From Rhodospirillaceae bacterium (GTDB taxonomy: Bacteria; Pseudomonadota; Alphaproteobacteria; UBA8366): DNA of 20,409 nt. The notes beneath the pieces were generated by a model. It was not told the DNA's origin, did not search any database, and saw only the letters and a program-made list of their open reading frames with translations. Location: NCBI GenBank assembly GCA_002722095.1, contig PBKG01000002.1:1-20409 (forward strand), written 5' to 3'. The first letter of the stretch is position 1, and each line of letters opens with the position of its first letter. This document shows positions 9,363 through 16,464 of the stretch, piece after piece. Position numbers and translations under genes: made by a program.

Positions 9363-9441
9363 AAGTTTCTCGGTCTTCATCGCGAAATCGGATAACGTGC
9401 CGAGCAACATTTTGGGATTCGAGAGGTAAAGCGAGACAGCC

Positions 9442-10083
9442 ATGTTTGCGGGCACCGATGTCATCGATATTTTCCCGACCAGCGTCTGGATCCATGAGAT
9501 CGGTGACTGCGAGAGGTTGAATGACGACATTTTTGCTGCAGTGAAGAAGTTGCAAACCCAAGGCCATGGCTATGACCGCACCGATGGTGGTGGTTGGGTC
9601 AGCTATACCGATCTCAACGAGATGGACGATTTCGCGCCGTTGATGGAATACATCGTCGGTGCCGCACAGGGTGTGCTGAACTTCCTGCAATATGAATTCG
9701 AACACTTTTACATCACCGATAGTTGGGCCAATCTCGACGATCCCGGTAAAGCCCATACCCGCCACAATCATCCAAATTGCGTGTTAAGCGGGGTCTATTA
9801 TGCTCGCACTCCTGAAAACGGTGGCGACATCATTTTCCATGATCCCAGGCCGCAGGCGGGTATTTTCGTCCCGGCGATCAAACAGCCGACAGAGCACAAC
9901 ATTGCCCAACGCTATGTGCAGCCGGCGGAAGGCCTGTTGATGATGTTTCCGTCTTGGTTGGAACACAGCACCGAACTCAATACGTCGGCAGGTGATCGTC
10001 TCAGTATCAGCTTCAACATCATGATTAGCGGTGGTCCGGCGCGTAAAGGCCTGGCGACCGGTTTGCCGGACGAGAAGATCTAA
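9442..10083 (+). CDS. Putative 2OG-Fe(II) oxygenase, double-stranded beta-helix type unlike TauD
   Basis: The 213-residue protein belongs to the small 2-oxoglutarate/Fe(II) oxygenase group resembling the prolyl-hydroxylase-like families. Visible blocks are an opening 'IFPTSVWIHEI' (10-20), the metal-site strand 'HTRHNHPNCVLSGVYYA' (105-121), 'GGDIIFHDPRP' (127-137), and the closing 'GLLMMFPSWLEHSTELN' with distal H175, followed by 'DRLSISFN' whose R186 should bind 2-oxoglutarate. The first-shell ligands in the HNHP block are probably H108 or H110. This is a different oxygenase class from the five TauD-type neighbours. The ATG has GAGAGG about 16 bases upstream, a rather long spacing. It converges on the small membrane-protein gene and shares the tetranucleotide CTAA with it at the stops. 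Confidence 0.82.
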   Translation: MFAGTDVIDIFPTSVWIHEIGDCERLNDDIFAAVKKLQTQGHGYDRTDGGGWVSYTDLNEMDDFAPLMEYIVGAAQGVLNFLQYEFEHFYITDSWANLDDPGKAHTRHNHPNCVLSGVYYARTPENGGDIIFHDPRPQAGIFVPAIKQPTEHNIAQRYVQPAEGLLMMFPSWLEHSTELNTSAGDRLSISFNIMISGGPARKGLATGLPDEKI

Positions 10084-10439
10084 TCGTCTTTCACGCCAGT
10101 ACGGAATCCTTCCGCAATCCAGGTCAGGCTCCAGCGGCCGGCTAGCAAAATCGCTGCTGATAAAACGATCAACACTACAATGAGATAAATCCGGGTGTCA
10201 GTTGCCGCGGTGTAGTGGTGCCAGCGGTGTTCCGCCTTCGCCGCTTCGCGGCAAAGATAAACCATAGGATCGGTTCCGCCTAAGCCGCATTCTTGCGTGA
10301 TTGTTTGGTCAAGATCCGGTGTCGGTACATAGCCGGTTTCCGCTAACAAATGCAGTAAGGCGATTGCCACGGCGACGCTTACGAAGGTAACCATGCCGAT
10401 CCGTTCGAAGCCGGTTCTGTAGCGTCGAAGCCCTCGCAT
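10080..10439 (-). CDS. Small two-helix membrane protein, unknown function
   Basis: The 119-residue protein has two hydrophobic segments, about residues 14-33 and 84-101, flanked by an Arg-rich N-terminus (MRGLRRYR) and a charged C-terminus. The roughly 50-residue loop between them contains two cysteines (C51 and C63) and a histidine pair (H74-H75), and would face the periplasm if the basic N-terminus stays inside, so a disulfide is possible. I do not recognise the family. It starts 12 bases after the 58-residue gene and is the distal gene of the TRAP-amidase operon. The ribosome site is weak, which suggests coupling to the gene before it. Confidence 0.7.
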   Translation of the reverse strand: MRGLRRYRTGFERIGMVTFVSVAVAIALLHLLAETGYVPTPDLDQTITQECGLGGTDPMVYLCREAAKAEHRWHHYTAATDTRIYLIVVLIVLSAAILLAGRWSLTWIAEGFRTGVKDD

Positions 10440-10451
10440 AGCGGAATTTCT

Positions 10452-10628
10452 CTAAGAGTTGGTATTGCCGTCGTTTCTAAAGACGCTGGTCCAGAAATCG
10501 TATGATGCGAGGCCGATGCCAAGGAGAATGACGATCGCAAGGTCGATTTCGCGCACAAAGGCCACCACGACGCCCAAGAAGGCGATCAAGAGTACGAGCG
10601 AAATGGCGGCTATAACTTTGTCGATCAT
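10452..10628 (-). CDS. 58-residue two-helix membrane protein, unknown function
   Basis: Starting at ATG 10628 the product is 58 residues, with two hydrophobic helices at about 6-24 and 29-46 separated by a short charged turn (VREIDL) and a polar end (RNDGNTNS). AGAAGGATAAAGGCG just upstream supplies the ribosome site and the start is 5 bases after the amidase stop, so this start is preferred over an in-frame one at 10670 that would overlap the amidase. Family unknown. Its place in a TRAP operon suggests an accessory membrane component, but this is inference. Confidence 0.68.
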   Translation of the reverse strand: MIDKVIAAISLVLLIAFLGVVVAFVREIDLAIVILLGIGLASYDFWTSVFRNDGNTNS

Positions 10629-10633
10629 CGCCT

Positions 10634-11968
10634 TTATCCTTCTTCCTTGGCCAGTCGATCGGCCATCCACCGCGCCGTGCGCAACAACCGGCCATCATGG
10701 CCCCGTTGGCCGACCAATTGAACGCCAATCGGCATGTCGTTCGATCCGCTTAGCAACGGTAGGCTGATCGCCGGCACCCCGCAATAAGTCCAAAGCGAAC
10801 AGAAGACCGGGTTGCCGGTATAGTCGAGTGTTTCCGGCGCTTCGCCTGTTGCTGCCGGGGTGACGATCGCATCATAGCGGGCGAAAATCTGATCGAGGCC
10901 CGCATTCAGCGTTTCGCGAAGCTCGATTGCGTTGGCGTAATCTACTGCCCGTACGTCACGGCCTGCTTCGACCATCTCGCGGAGTTGCGGGCTCAATTGT
11001 TCGGCTCCTCGGTCGTAGAGTGGGCCGATATTTCGCGCAATGTCCGAGATCATAATTGTGCGATGAAGATCGACACCTTGGTCGAACGGTTCGGGCAACG
11101 TCACCTCGTCGCATTGGTTCCCGAGTGCGTCGACGATCTCGCTGAAACCCGCCTGGACGTCATCCCGGGCTTTTTCCCAAACCGGTGACTTAACGAAGGC
11201 AAACATCGGCTCGACCGGAGGCTCGCTAAGTGCTGTTTCCAGCAGGCGCGGCGGTGCGAGGGGGCGCATGTCCGGGTCTTGGGCATCGTAATGTGCGAGC
11301 GCGTCGCCGATTAGCGCTACATCGGCAATTGTACGTCCGAACACACCCACCGTATCGAGTGCGCGCGAAAGCAATAGCGCGCCTGTTCGCGATATGCGTC
11401 CGTGGGATGGTTTGAAGCCGACGGTCCCGCAAAATGAGGCGGGCCGGATCATCGATCCGTTGGTCTGGCTGCCGATCGCAAGCGGCACCATGCCCGAGGC
11501 GACCGCGGCGGCCGATCCGCTTGAGGACCCACCCGGTGTGCGTTCCCGGTCATGAGGGTTTTTCGTCTTACCGGGTCCGTACATGGCTAGTTCGGTGGTC
11601 ACGCTCTTACCGATAATGATTGCGCCTGCCTGACGTAATAGCGCAACGACGGTGGAATCCGAGCTTGGTGTTCGTGCCGCATAAAGTGGTGTGCCGCATT
11701 CGGTCGGCATGTCGTGCGTATCGAATATATCTTTTACTGCGACAGGTAATCCGAACAGCGGTCCTGTTGGCAGTCCCGCTTGGCGTACCTCGTCTGCGGC
11801 CCCGGCTTGAGCCAAAGCATGGTCTCGGTCGATATGGGTCCAGGCTTCGATATCACCGTCAATTTCGTCGATACGATCGAGGCAGGCCTGAGTAAGCTCC
11901 AAAGCTGAAAATGCGCCTTCTTCCAATGCTTTGGCGGCATCGAGTGCATTTAATTCGGCCAAACTCAC
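10634..11968 (-). CDS. Amidase, amidase-signature family
   Basis: The start is GTG at 11968, with GGAGGT 7 bases upstream, giving 444 residues beginning 'MSLAELNALDAAKALEEG'; a longer frame to 12055 would run into the permease gene. The amidase-signature block is complete: K79 in 'AVKDIFDT', S148 in 'GGSSSGSAAAVASG', and S172 in 'QTNGSMIRPA', which form the Ser-cisSer-Lys catalytic triad with the expected spacings. Such cytoplasmic enzymes hydrolyse carboxamides to the acid and ammonia. The gene lies 16 bases after dctM in the same operon, which points to an imported amide or a related N-acyl compound as substrate. GatA is unlikely because no gatB or gatC is nearby, though GatA shares this fold. 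Confidence 0.9.
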   Translation of the reverse strand: MSLAELNALDAAKALEEGAFSALELTQACLDRIDEIDGDIEAWTHIDRDHALAQAGAADEVRQAGLPTGPLFGLPVAVKDIFDTHDMPTECGTPLYAARTPSSDSTVVALLRQAGAIIIGKSVTTELAMYGPGKTKNPHDRERTPGGSSSGSAAAVASGMVPLAIGSQTNGSMIRPASFCGTVGFKPSHGRISRTGALLLSRALDTVGVFGRTIADVALIGDALAHYDAQDPDMRPLAPPRLLETALSEPPVEPMFAFVKSPVWEKARDDVQAGFSEIVDALGNQCDEVTLPEPFDQGVDLHRTIMISDIARNIGPLYDRGAEQLSPQLREMVEAGRDVRAVDYANAIELRETLNAGLDQIFARYDAIVTPAATGEAPETLDYTGNPVFCSLWTYCGVPAISLPLLSGSNDMPIGVQLVGQRGHDGRLLRTARWMADRLAKEEG

Positions 11969-11984
11969 GTCGCTACCTCCTAGA

Positions 11985-13340
11985 TTACTTGCCGTAGAGT
12001 TGATTTGGCAGCCAAAGCGCGATCTCGGGGAAGTTGTAAAGAATAACCATCGCAAGCAGGACCATGGCGAGGAACGGCATTACGCCTTTGAAGATTTCCA
12101 TCAATTGCACATGGGGCGGTGCCACACCTTTCAAATAGTAGGCGGCCATCGCCATTGGGGGCGTAAGAAAAGACGTCTGGAGGTTAAGCGCGACCAGAAT
12201 GCCGAAGAACAGCGGGTCGACGTCGAAGTGTCCGAGCATCGGCAGGAAAATGGGAACGAAGATAATTATGATTTCACTCCATTCCAGCGGCCAACCGAGC
12301 AGGAAAATGATCAATTGCGCAAGGATCAGGAACATCAAAGGTGTGAGATTCATCGACAGTACGAAATCCTTGATGATGTCGTGCCCGCCCAGATAGGAGA
12401 ATACCGAGGCGAAGGTCCAGGAGCCGACAAAAAGCCAACACACCATGGCCGAAGTTCGGACGGTGAGATAAACCGATTCTTTCAAACGCTCCCAACTAAG
12501 CGCGCGATAGCAAGTGGCCAGCAATAACCCGCCCAGGGCGCCGACCGCGGCGGCCTCCGAAGGCGTTGCGAGGCCGAAAAGGATCGCACCCAATACCGAG
12601 AGGATAAGAAAGGCGAGCGGGAAAAACGACGTCGCCATCATCCAAATTACGCCGCCGAGCGATGTGTCTTCGATATCCTCTTCTTTGGGTTTCGGTGCCA
12701 GGCTCGGGTTCAACGCCGCGCGGCCGATGACATAGAGAATATAGAGGCCGGCCAGCATGAAGCCCGGAATGATCGCTCCCGCATACAGCTTCACCACCGA
12801 CACATTGGAGGTGGCGGAATAAACGATCAGCATGATGCTGGGTGGGATCAGAATGCCGAGACAGCCGCCGGCACAGATCACCCCGGCGGAAAAGCTGGTG
12901 TCGTAACGCGCCTTCAACATCGCCGGGAACGCGAGCAATCCCATTAGAGTGACGACGGCGCCGATGATTCCGGTGGCGGTTGCAAACATCGCACAAGTGG
13001 CGAGAGCGGCGATCGCCATCGAGCCCGGCATCCGGCGCATCGCGATCTGCAAAGTGAAGAACAACCGGTCGACGATATTAGCTCGCTCGACGATATAGCC
13101 CATGAATAGAAACAGCGGGACGGCGGTCAGCACATCATTTGCCATCACCGAATAGGTCTGATTGACGAACAGATCGAAGATTCGGTTGTCGAAAATCGAC
13201 TGCATGCGTTCGGCGTCGTAGTAGGCGTAGTAGCCGAACACCACGCCCATCGCCATCAACGTAAAGCTGATCGGGAAACCCAGCAGGATGGTGAAGATAA
13301 AAATGCCCAGCATCAGCACCGCGACTTGAGGGTCGGTCAT
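11985..13340 (-). CDS. dctM: TRAP transporter large permease (DctM family)
   Basis: The 451-residue protein is almost entirely hydrophobic with about a dozen membrane helices. It opens with 'LLGFPISFTLMAMGVVFGYY', contains the 'GSMAIAALATCAMFATATG' and 'GCLGILIPPSIMLIVYS' blocks and ends with the 'LGWPLEWSEIIIIFVPIF' and 'TSFLTPPMAMAAYYLKG' blocks, all typical of DctM. It forms the sodium-driven substrate channel of a tripartite TRAP transporter in the inner membrane. A charged cytoplasmic loop at about 212-232 (KPKEEDIEDTS) explains the size above 425 residues. The ATG overlaps the dctQ stop as ATGA at 13337-13340, which indicates translational coupling. Confidence 0.95.
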   Translation of the reverse strand: MTDPQVAVLMLGIFIFTILLGFPISFTLMAMGVVFGYYAYYDAERMQSIFDNRIFDLFVNQTYSVMANDVLTAVPLFLFMGYIVERANIVDRLFFTLQIAMRRMPGSMAIAALATCAMFATATGIIGAVVTLMGLLAFPAMLKARYDTSFSAGVICAGGCLGILIPPSIMLIVYSATSNVSVVKLYAGAIIPGFMLAGLYILYVIGRAALNPSLAPKPKEEDIEDTSLGGVIWMMATSFFPLAFLILSVLGAILFGLATPSEAAAVGALGGLLLATCYRALSWERLKESVYLTVRTSAMVCWLFVGSWTFASVFSYLGGHDIIKDFVLSMNLTPLMFLILAQLIIFLLGWPLEWSEIIIIFVPIFLPMLGHFDVDPLFFGILVALNLQTSFLTPPMAMAAYYLKGVAPPHVQLMEIFKGVMPFLAMVLLAMVILYNFPEIALWLPNQLYGK

Positions 13341-13939
13341 TTCTTTTCTCCCTCGTCGGCGGACCCGTAGTCATGGGCGTGTTGCATCATGGTTTCCATC
13401 TCTTCCACGTCCTCGAGATGGGCCGGCCATTCGCCGGTACGAATGCAAATAATACAGCGGCAGAGTTGGGCAATCCCTTGGATAAACAGCAGAAAACCGG
13501 CAATCGGGATTATGGTCTTGAATTGAAAAATCGGTACATTGGCCGGGCTCATGACGCTGACTTCGCCCCTGCCCGAATTGTAGGACCAGGATTCCGCCGC
13601 ATAGTCCCAACCCGCGAAGATCAGAGCGATAACGCCCGGGAAAAAAAACAAGAAGTAGAGGATGAATTCGATGATTGCCTGTGTCTTCGGCTTCCAGAGG
13701 CGATACAGAACATCGCCTCGCACATGGCCGTCACGGGACAAGGTGTAGGCGCCGGCCATCATAAAAAGAGCCCCATACATCATGTAGCTGATATCGAAGG
13801 CCCAGCTTGTCGGTTCACGCAATACGTAGCGGACGAAAACCTCATAACCGACGCCGAACGTCATCACCAAGATGCACCAGGCAAATGCCTTGCCCACCCA
13901 GGCGGTTACGGTATCGATCAAGAGAATGAATTTTTCCAT
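13337..13939 (-). CDS. dctQ: TRAP transporter small permease (DctQ family)
   Basis: The 200-residue protein has four hydrophobic segments at about 17-37, 50-68, 88-110 and 143-165 and carries the family's 'EVFVRYVLREPTSWAFDISYMMYGA' region (33-57) and 'RDGHVRGDVLYR' (69-80). It forms the membrane complex with DctM. The C-terminus after residue 170 is strongly acidic with a His/Met patch (METMMQHAHD), a somewhat long cytosolic tail. A CRCIIC cluster (160-165) ends the last helix. No Shine-Dalgarno site precedes the ATG; a 12-bp palindrome is there instead. Confidence 0.93.
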   Translation of the reverse strand: MEKFILLIDTVTAWVGKAFAWCILVMTFGVGYEVFVRYVLREPTSWAFDISYMMYGALFMMAGAYTLSRDGHVRGDVLYRLWKPKTQAIIEFILYFLFFFPGVIALIFAGWDYAAESWSYNSGRGEVSVMSPANVPIFQFKTIIPIAGFLLFIQGIAQLCRCIICIRTGEWPAHLEDVEEMETMMQHAHDYGSADEGEKK

Positions 13940-13943
13940 TCGC

Positions 13944-13955
13944 TTTAGCGCTAAA
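13944..13955. promoter_or_regulatory. 12-bp perfect palindrome at the expected ribosome-site position of dctQ
   Basis: TTTAGCGCTAAA is fully self-complementary and lies 4 bases before the dctQ ATG on the reverse strand, where a Shine-Dalgarno sequence would be expected. It could be an operator or lower dctQ translation by structure or absence of a ribosome site. Confidence 0.35.
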
Positions 13956-13983
13956 CGTTAGGGAAATTTTCCGGGAAAGGAGT

Positions 13984-14014
13984 GGGGCGGCATTTGCGAT
14001 GCCGCCCCATTTTT
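13984..14014. terminator. Strong hairpin between dctP and dctQ (T-tract on + strand)
   Basis: GGGGCGGCAT (13984-13993) and ATGCCGCCCC (13999-14008) form a perfect 10-bp stem with a 5-base loop, followed on the + strand by a T-tract at 14010-14014. The neighbouring genes are on the reverse strand, so their transcript carries the stem without a trailing U-run. It probably acts as an RNA-stabilising or attenuating structure that raises dctP over dctQM, as is common in binding-protein transport operons. No + strand gene lies upstream to need termination. Confidence 0.55.
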
Positions 14015-14032
14015 CACTATGCCTCGATCCGC

Positions 14033-15235
14033 CTAGAAGTTGATCTCGCCGGGGAAGTAATGCTTGAAGGCGAGCTTGTAATCGGCGGCGTTCATGAGAT
14101 CGTAGAACGCGACCCGGTGCGACCATTCCTTCTGGCTTTTCACCACCTTGGCGAAGAAGGGGTCGGACTCGAGTTTTTTCAGCACGGTATCCCAAGAGGC
14201 GAGTTGTGCCTGCATCACCCCTTCGGGGGTACGGTAGACGTTGACCTTGTCCTTGTTAATTAGTCCTTGAAGGTCCTTGGAATAGCTATCCATGGCGAAG
14301 CCGTAATTGGCCGTGTTCGCCGCTTCCGCACCGTATTCCAGTATCGCCTGCAATTCGGGCGCGAGTTTGTTGAACCTGTCCTTATTGAAGATCACTTCGA
14401 AGAACTCGGCGGCCTGATGATAACTCCCCATCATGTAGGTCTTGGAAACGTCCTGCGCACCGAACTGGCGATCGGATGTGGGATTATTGAACTCGAAGGC
14501 CTCGATCACGTTACGCTCGAGTGCCGGTATGATTTCGCCGCCAGGCAGCTGGGTCACTTTCAGGCCCATGCCCTGCATGATATCCGTGGCAAGGCCGACC
14601 GTACGATATTTCAAATCCTTCATATCATCGGCGGTTTTGATTTCGTTCTTGAACCAGCCAAGCGGTTGGGTCGGCATCGGCATACAGAAGAAGCCAACCA
14701 AATTGAGCTTCAGAATATCCTGTACCAACTCGCGGTACAGCTCTTTGCCGCCGCCATAATGGATCCAGGCAAGAATTTGCGATGCGTTGGCGCCAAACAC
14801 CGGGCCTGTACCGAAAAGCGACGCGGCCTTGTTTTTGCCGTACCAATAGGCGGTCACCGTATGGGCGCCGTCGAGCACGCCCTTGTGGCAGGCGTCCTGA
14901 ACTTGAAACGCCTTGACCACGGCACCTGCGGGCAAAAGGTCGATTTTGAGGCGGCCGCCGGACATTTTGTCGACGCGTTCGGCGTACTGTTTGGCCATAT
15001 CCTGGAAGACCGACTTCGCTCCCCAAGAGGTCTGGACTTTGAGCGTGATGGTCTTCGCTTTGGAAACCTGTGGGGCCGCCGGTTTATCAGCCTTTTTTTC
15101 GGCTTTTTCCGCTTTGTCATCGCACGCAGCAAGCGCGAGAGCGGCGGTGCCGGTGGCTGCGGCAATGCCGGCGCCTTTAAGGAATTTACGCCGTGCCGGG
15201 CTCGGTTTGGCGGTAGGTTTGTCGGATGTGGTCAT
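14033..15235 (-). CDS. dctP: TRAP transporter substrate-binding protein (DctP family), Tat signal plus lipobox
   Basis: From ATG 15235 (GGGAAGG upstream) the protein has 400 residues. The N-terminus carries a twin-arginine motif (R15-R16 in 'ARRKFLKG'), a hydrophobic stretch and a lipobox-like LAAC with C38, followed by an Ala/Lys-rich linker to about residue 60. The mature domain has 'FKNEIKTADDMKDLKYRTVGLAT' with R211 as the expected carboxylate-binding residue, then 'QLPGGEIIPALERNVIEAFEFNNP', typical of the TRAP subgroup annotated for mannitol or chloroaromatic compounds and keto acids. It would capture an organic acid in the periplasm, here perhaps as a membrane-anchored, prefolded lipoprotein. 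It leads the TRAP operon with dctQ 93 bases downstream. The true ligand is unknown. Confidence 0.93.
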   Translation of the reverse strand: MTTSDKPTAKPSPARRKFLKGAGIAAATGTAALALAACDDKAEKAEKKADKPAAPQVSKAKTITLKVQTSWGAKSVFQDMAKQYAERVDKMSGGRLKIDLLPAGAVVKAFQVQDACHKGVLDGAHTVTAYWYGKNKAASLFGTGPVFGANASQILAWIHYGGGKELYRELVQDILKLNLVGFFCMPMPTQPLGWFKNEIKTADDMKDLKYRTVGLATDIMQGMGLKVTQLPGGEIIPALERNVIEAFEFNNPTSDRQFGAQDVSKTYMMGSYHQAAEFFEVIFNKDRFNKLAPELQAILEYGAEAANTANYGFAMDSYSKDLQGLINKDKVNVYRTPEGVMQAQLASWDTVLKKLESDPFFAKVVKSQKEWSHRVAFYDLMNAADYKLAFKHYFPGEINF

Positions 15236-15393
15236 TGTGATTTCCTTCCCCTGTGACCTGATTATTCTGAAGTCAATGTTACGGCTATTTAACTCCTCAA
15301 CGGGAGCCACTTTCAAGCAAGATTCTGTAATGGGGCAGCGCTTACTCAGGTACCGATAAATGTCTGCATTGAGCTGGCCGCCGTTCCGTCCCT

Positions 15394-16452
15394 TTAGGTG
15401 ATCGGTTTAGTGACGCTTTTGCAATAAGAAGATGCCAGAACCGCCTGCATATGCCGGCCATGACCGCCGGCGACAACGATGACGATATGATCCGGCGCAG
15501 GAACGATGGGTGCCAACGCATCGTCGTCGTTTTCGTCAATGAAGTCGGCCATCTTACTTTGTCCCCAACCGCCGCGGTCGCGGAGATCGCCGACGCGGCA
15601 ACGGGCATTTTCAAAGATGAATTCCTTGACCGTTTGCTTGTCCCATCCTCGTTCGTCGAGCCATTGGGCGGATTCCGCGGTCATCACGAGCATTTGCTCC
15701 GCATCGAGCCGACCGCGATAGGGGCCGTTGGCGCCGAGATGGCTCATCGCCGAGGCTGCGCTACCCAAATAGAGCTCCGGCGTTTTGCTGACCATATCAT
15801 TGATATTATGGGGCGATTCTGCGCAGAGCACGGTGACGGCGCTGGAATCCGCCTCAAAGCCTCGGTCTGCGTGCAACCCGGGCCACGGGCTATTTTCCTC
15901 GTCCTCGCCGATGCAGTAGGAGTACTTCCCAGGATGGCCGTGGGTGGCCATATCTGTAATCCCAGGGAGGCCGCCGCCCACGTTCATCAGCAGCAATCGG
16001 AGCGCGCGTCCAATAGTGGCATTCGCGCGCCAACCCTGACCGAAAACGTTTTGGCGGCAATTGATGTCGAGTTCGGTCCGTGCCGGTCCGTGAACGATAA
16101 CGAGATGCGCGCCAGGGTGGGTCGTCGTCTGGCGGCCGTAGAGATTGTATTCCGGCTCTACGGTGGCCTGAAGCGCGGCGATTATCACCGGCAAATATTC
16201 CGGTTTGCACCCAGCCATGGCGGCGTTGATGGCAACGTGTTGCACGGTTGCGGGTCCGCCTTTGGGGGGCAATTCGACGATCACGTCATCCGGTGCACGA
16301 TCGGAAAAGCGCAGCATGTCGGCGATGCGCTCTTCGGTCGGTGGAATAACAGGCAGCCCGTCGGTCCAACCCTGATCGACGAAATGCTCGTAAATCGCAT
16401 AGGGGTCTTCGGCGAGCTCGATGAGCCGAGCGTCGCTCGATTGATCCGCCAT
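15394..16452 (-). CDS. Protein of unknown function paired with the UGSC selenoprotein
   Basis: The 352-residue protein has no signal peptide or membrane segment and belongs to no family I can name with confidence. It opens with an acidic helix then 'QGWTDGLPVIPPTEERIADML' (27-47), has a glycine-rich middle (NVGGGLPGITDMATHGHPGKYSY, 157-179) and closes with 'IVIVVAGGHGRHMQAVLASSY' (323-343), a Rossmann-like strand-loop. Six cysteines (C82, C132, C180, C210, C285, C344) and conserved-looking histidines could bind metal or take part in redox chemistry. Its ATG lies 12 bases after the selenoprotein stop, with AAGGGA upstream, so the two are almost certainly co-translated. It ends with TAA and is separated from dctP by a 158-base gap. 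A partner or substrate-processing role for the selenoprotein is inferred from position only. Confidence 0.78.
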   Translation of the reverse strand: MADQSSDARLIELAEDPYAIYEHFVDQGWTDGLPVIPPTEERIADMLRFSDRAPDDVIVELPPKGGPATVQHVAINAAMAGCKPEYLPVIIAALQATVEPEYNLYGRQTTTHPGAHLVIVHGPARTELDINCRQNVFGQGWRANATIGRALRLLLMNVGGGLPGITDMATHGHPGKYSYCIGEDEENSPWPGLHADRGFEADSSAVTVLCAESPHNINDMVSKTPELYLGSAASAMSHLGANGPYRGRLDAEQMLVMTAESAQWLDERGWDKQTVKEFIFENARCRVGDLRDRGGWGQSKMADFIDENDDDALAPIVPAPDHIVIVVAGGHGRHMQAVLASSYCKSVTKPIT

Positions 16453-16464
16453 TCCTAAATTCCC

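Noticed and set aside
13984..14014. Rho-independent terminator for a + strand gene
   Set aside because: No + strand gene with support lies upstream; the flanking genes are all on the reverse strand, so I treat it as an intercistronic hairpin.
14267..16458. Long + strand frames (329 and 335 codons) over dctP and the 352-residue gene
   Set aside because: They are shadows of well-supported reverse genes and show no recognisable motif or ribosome site.
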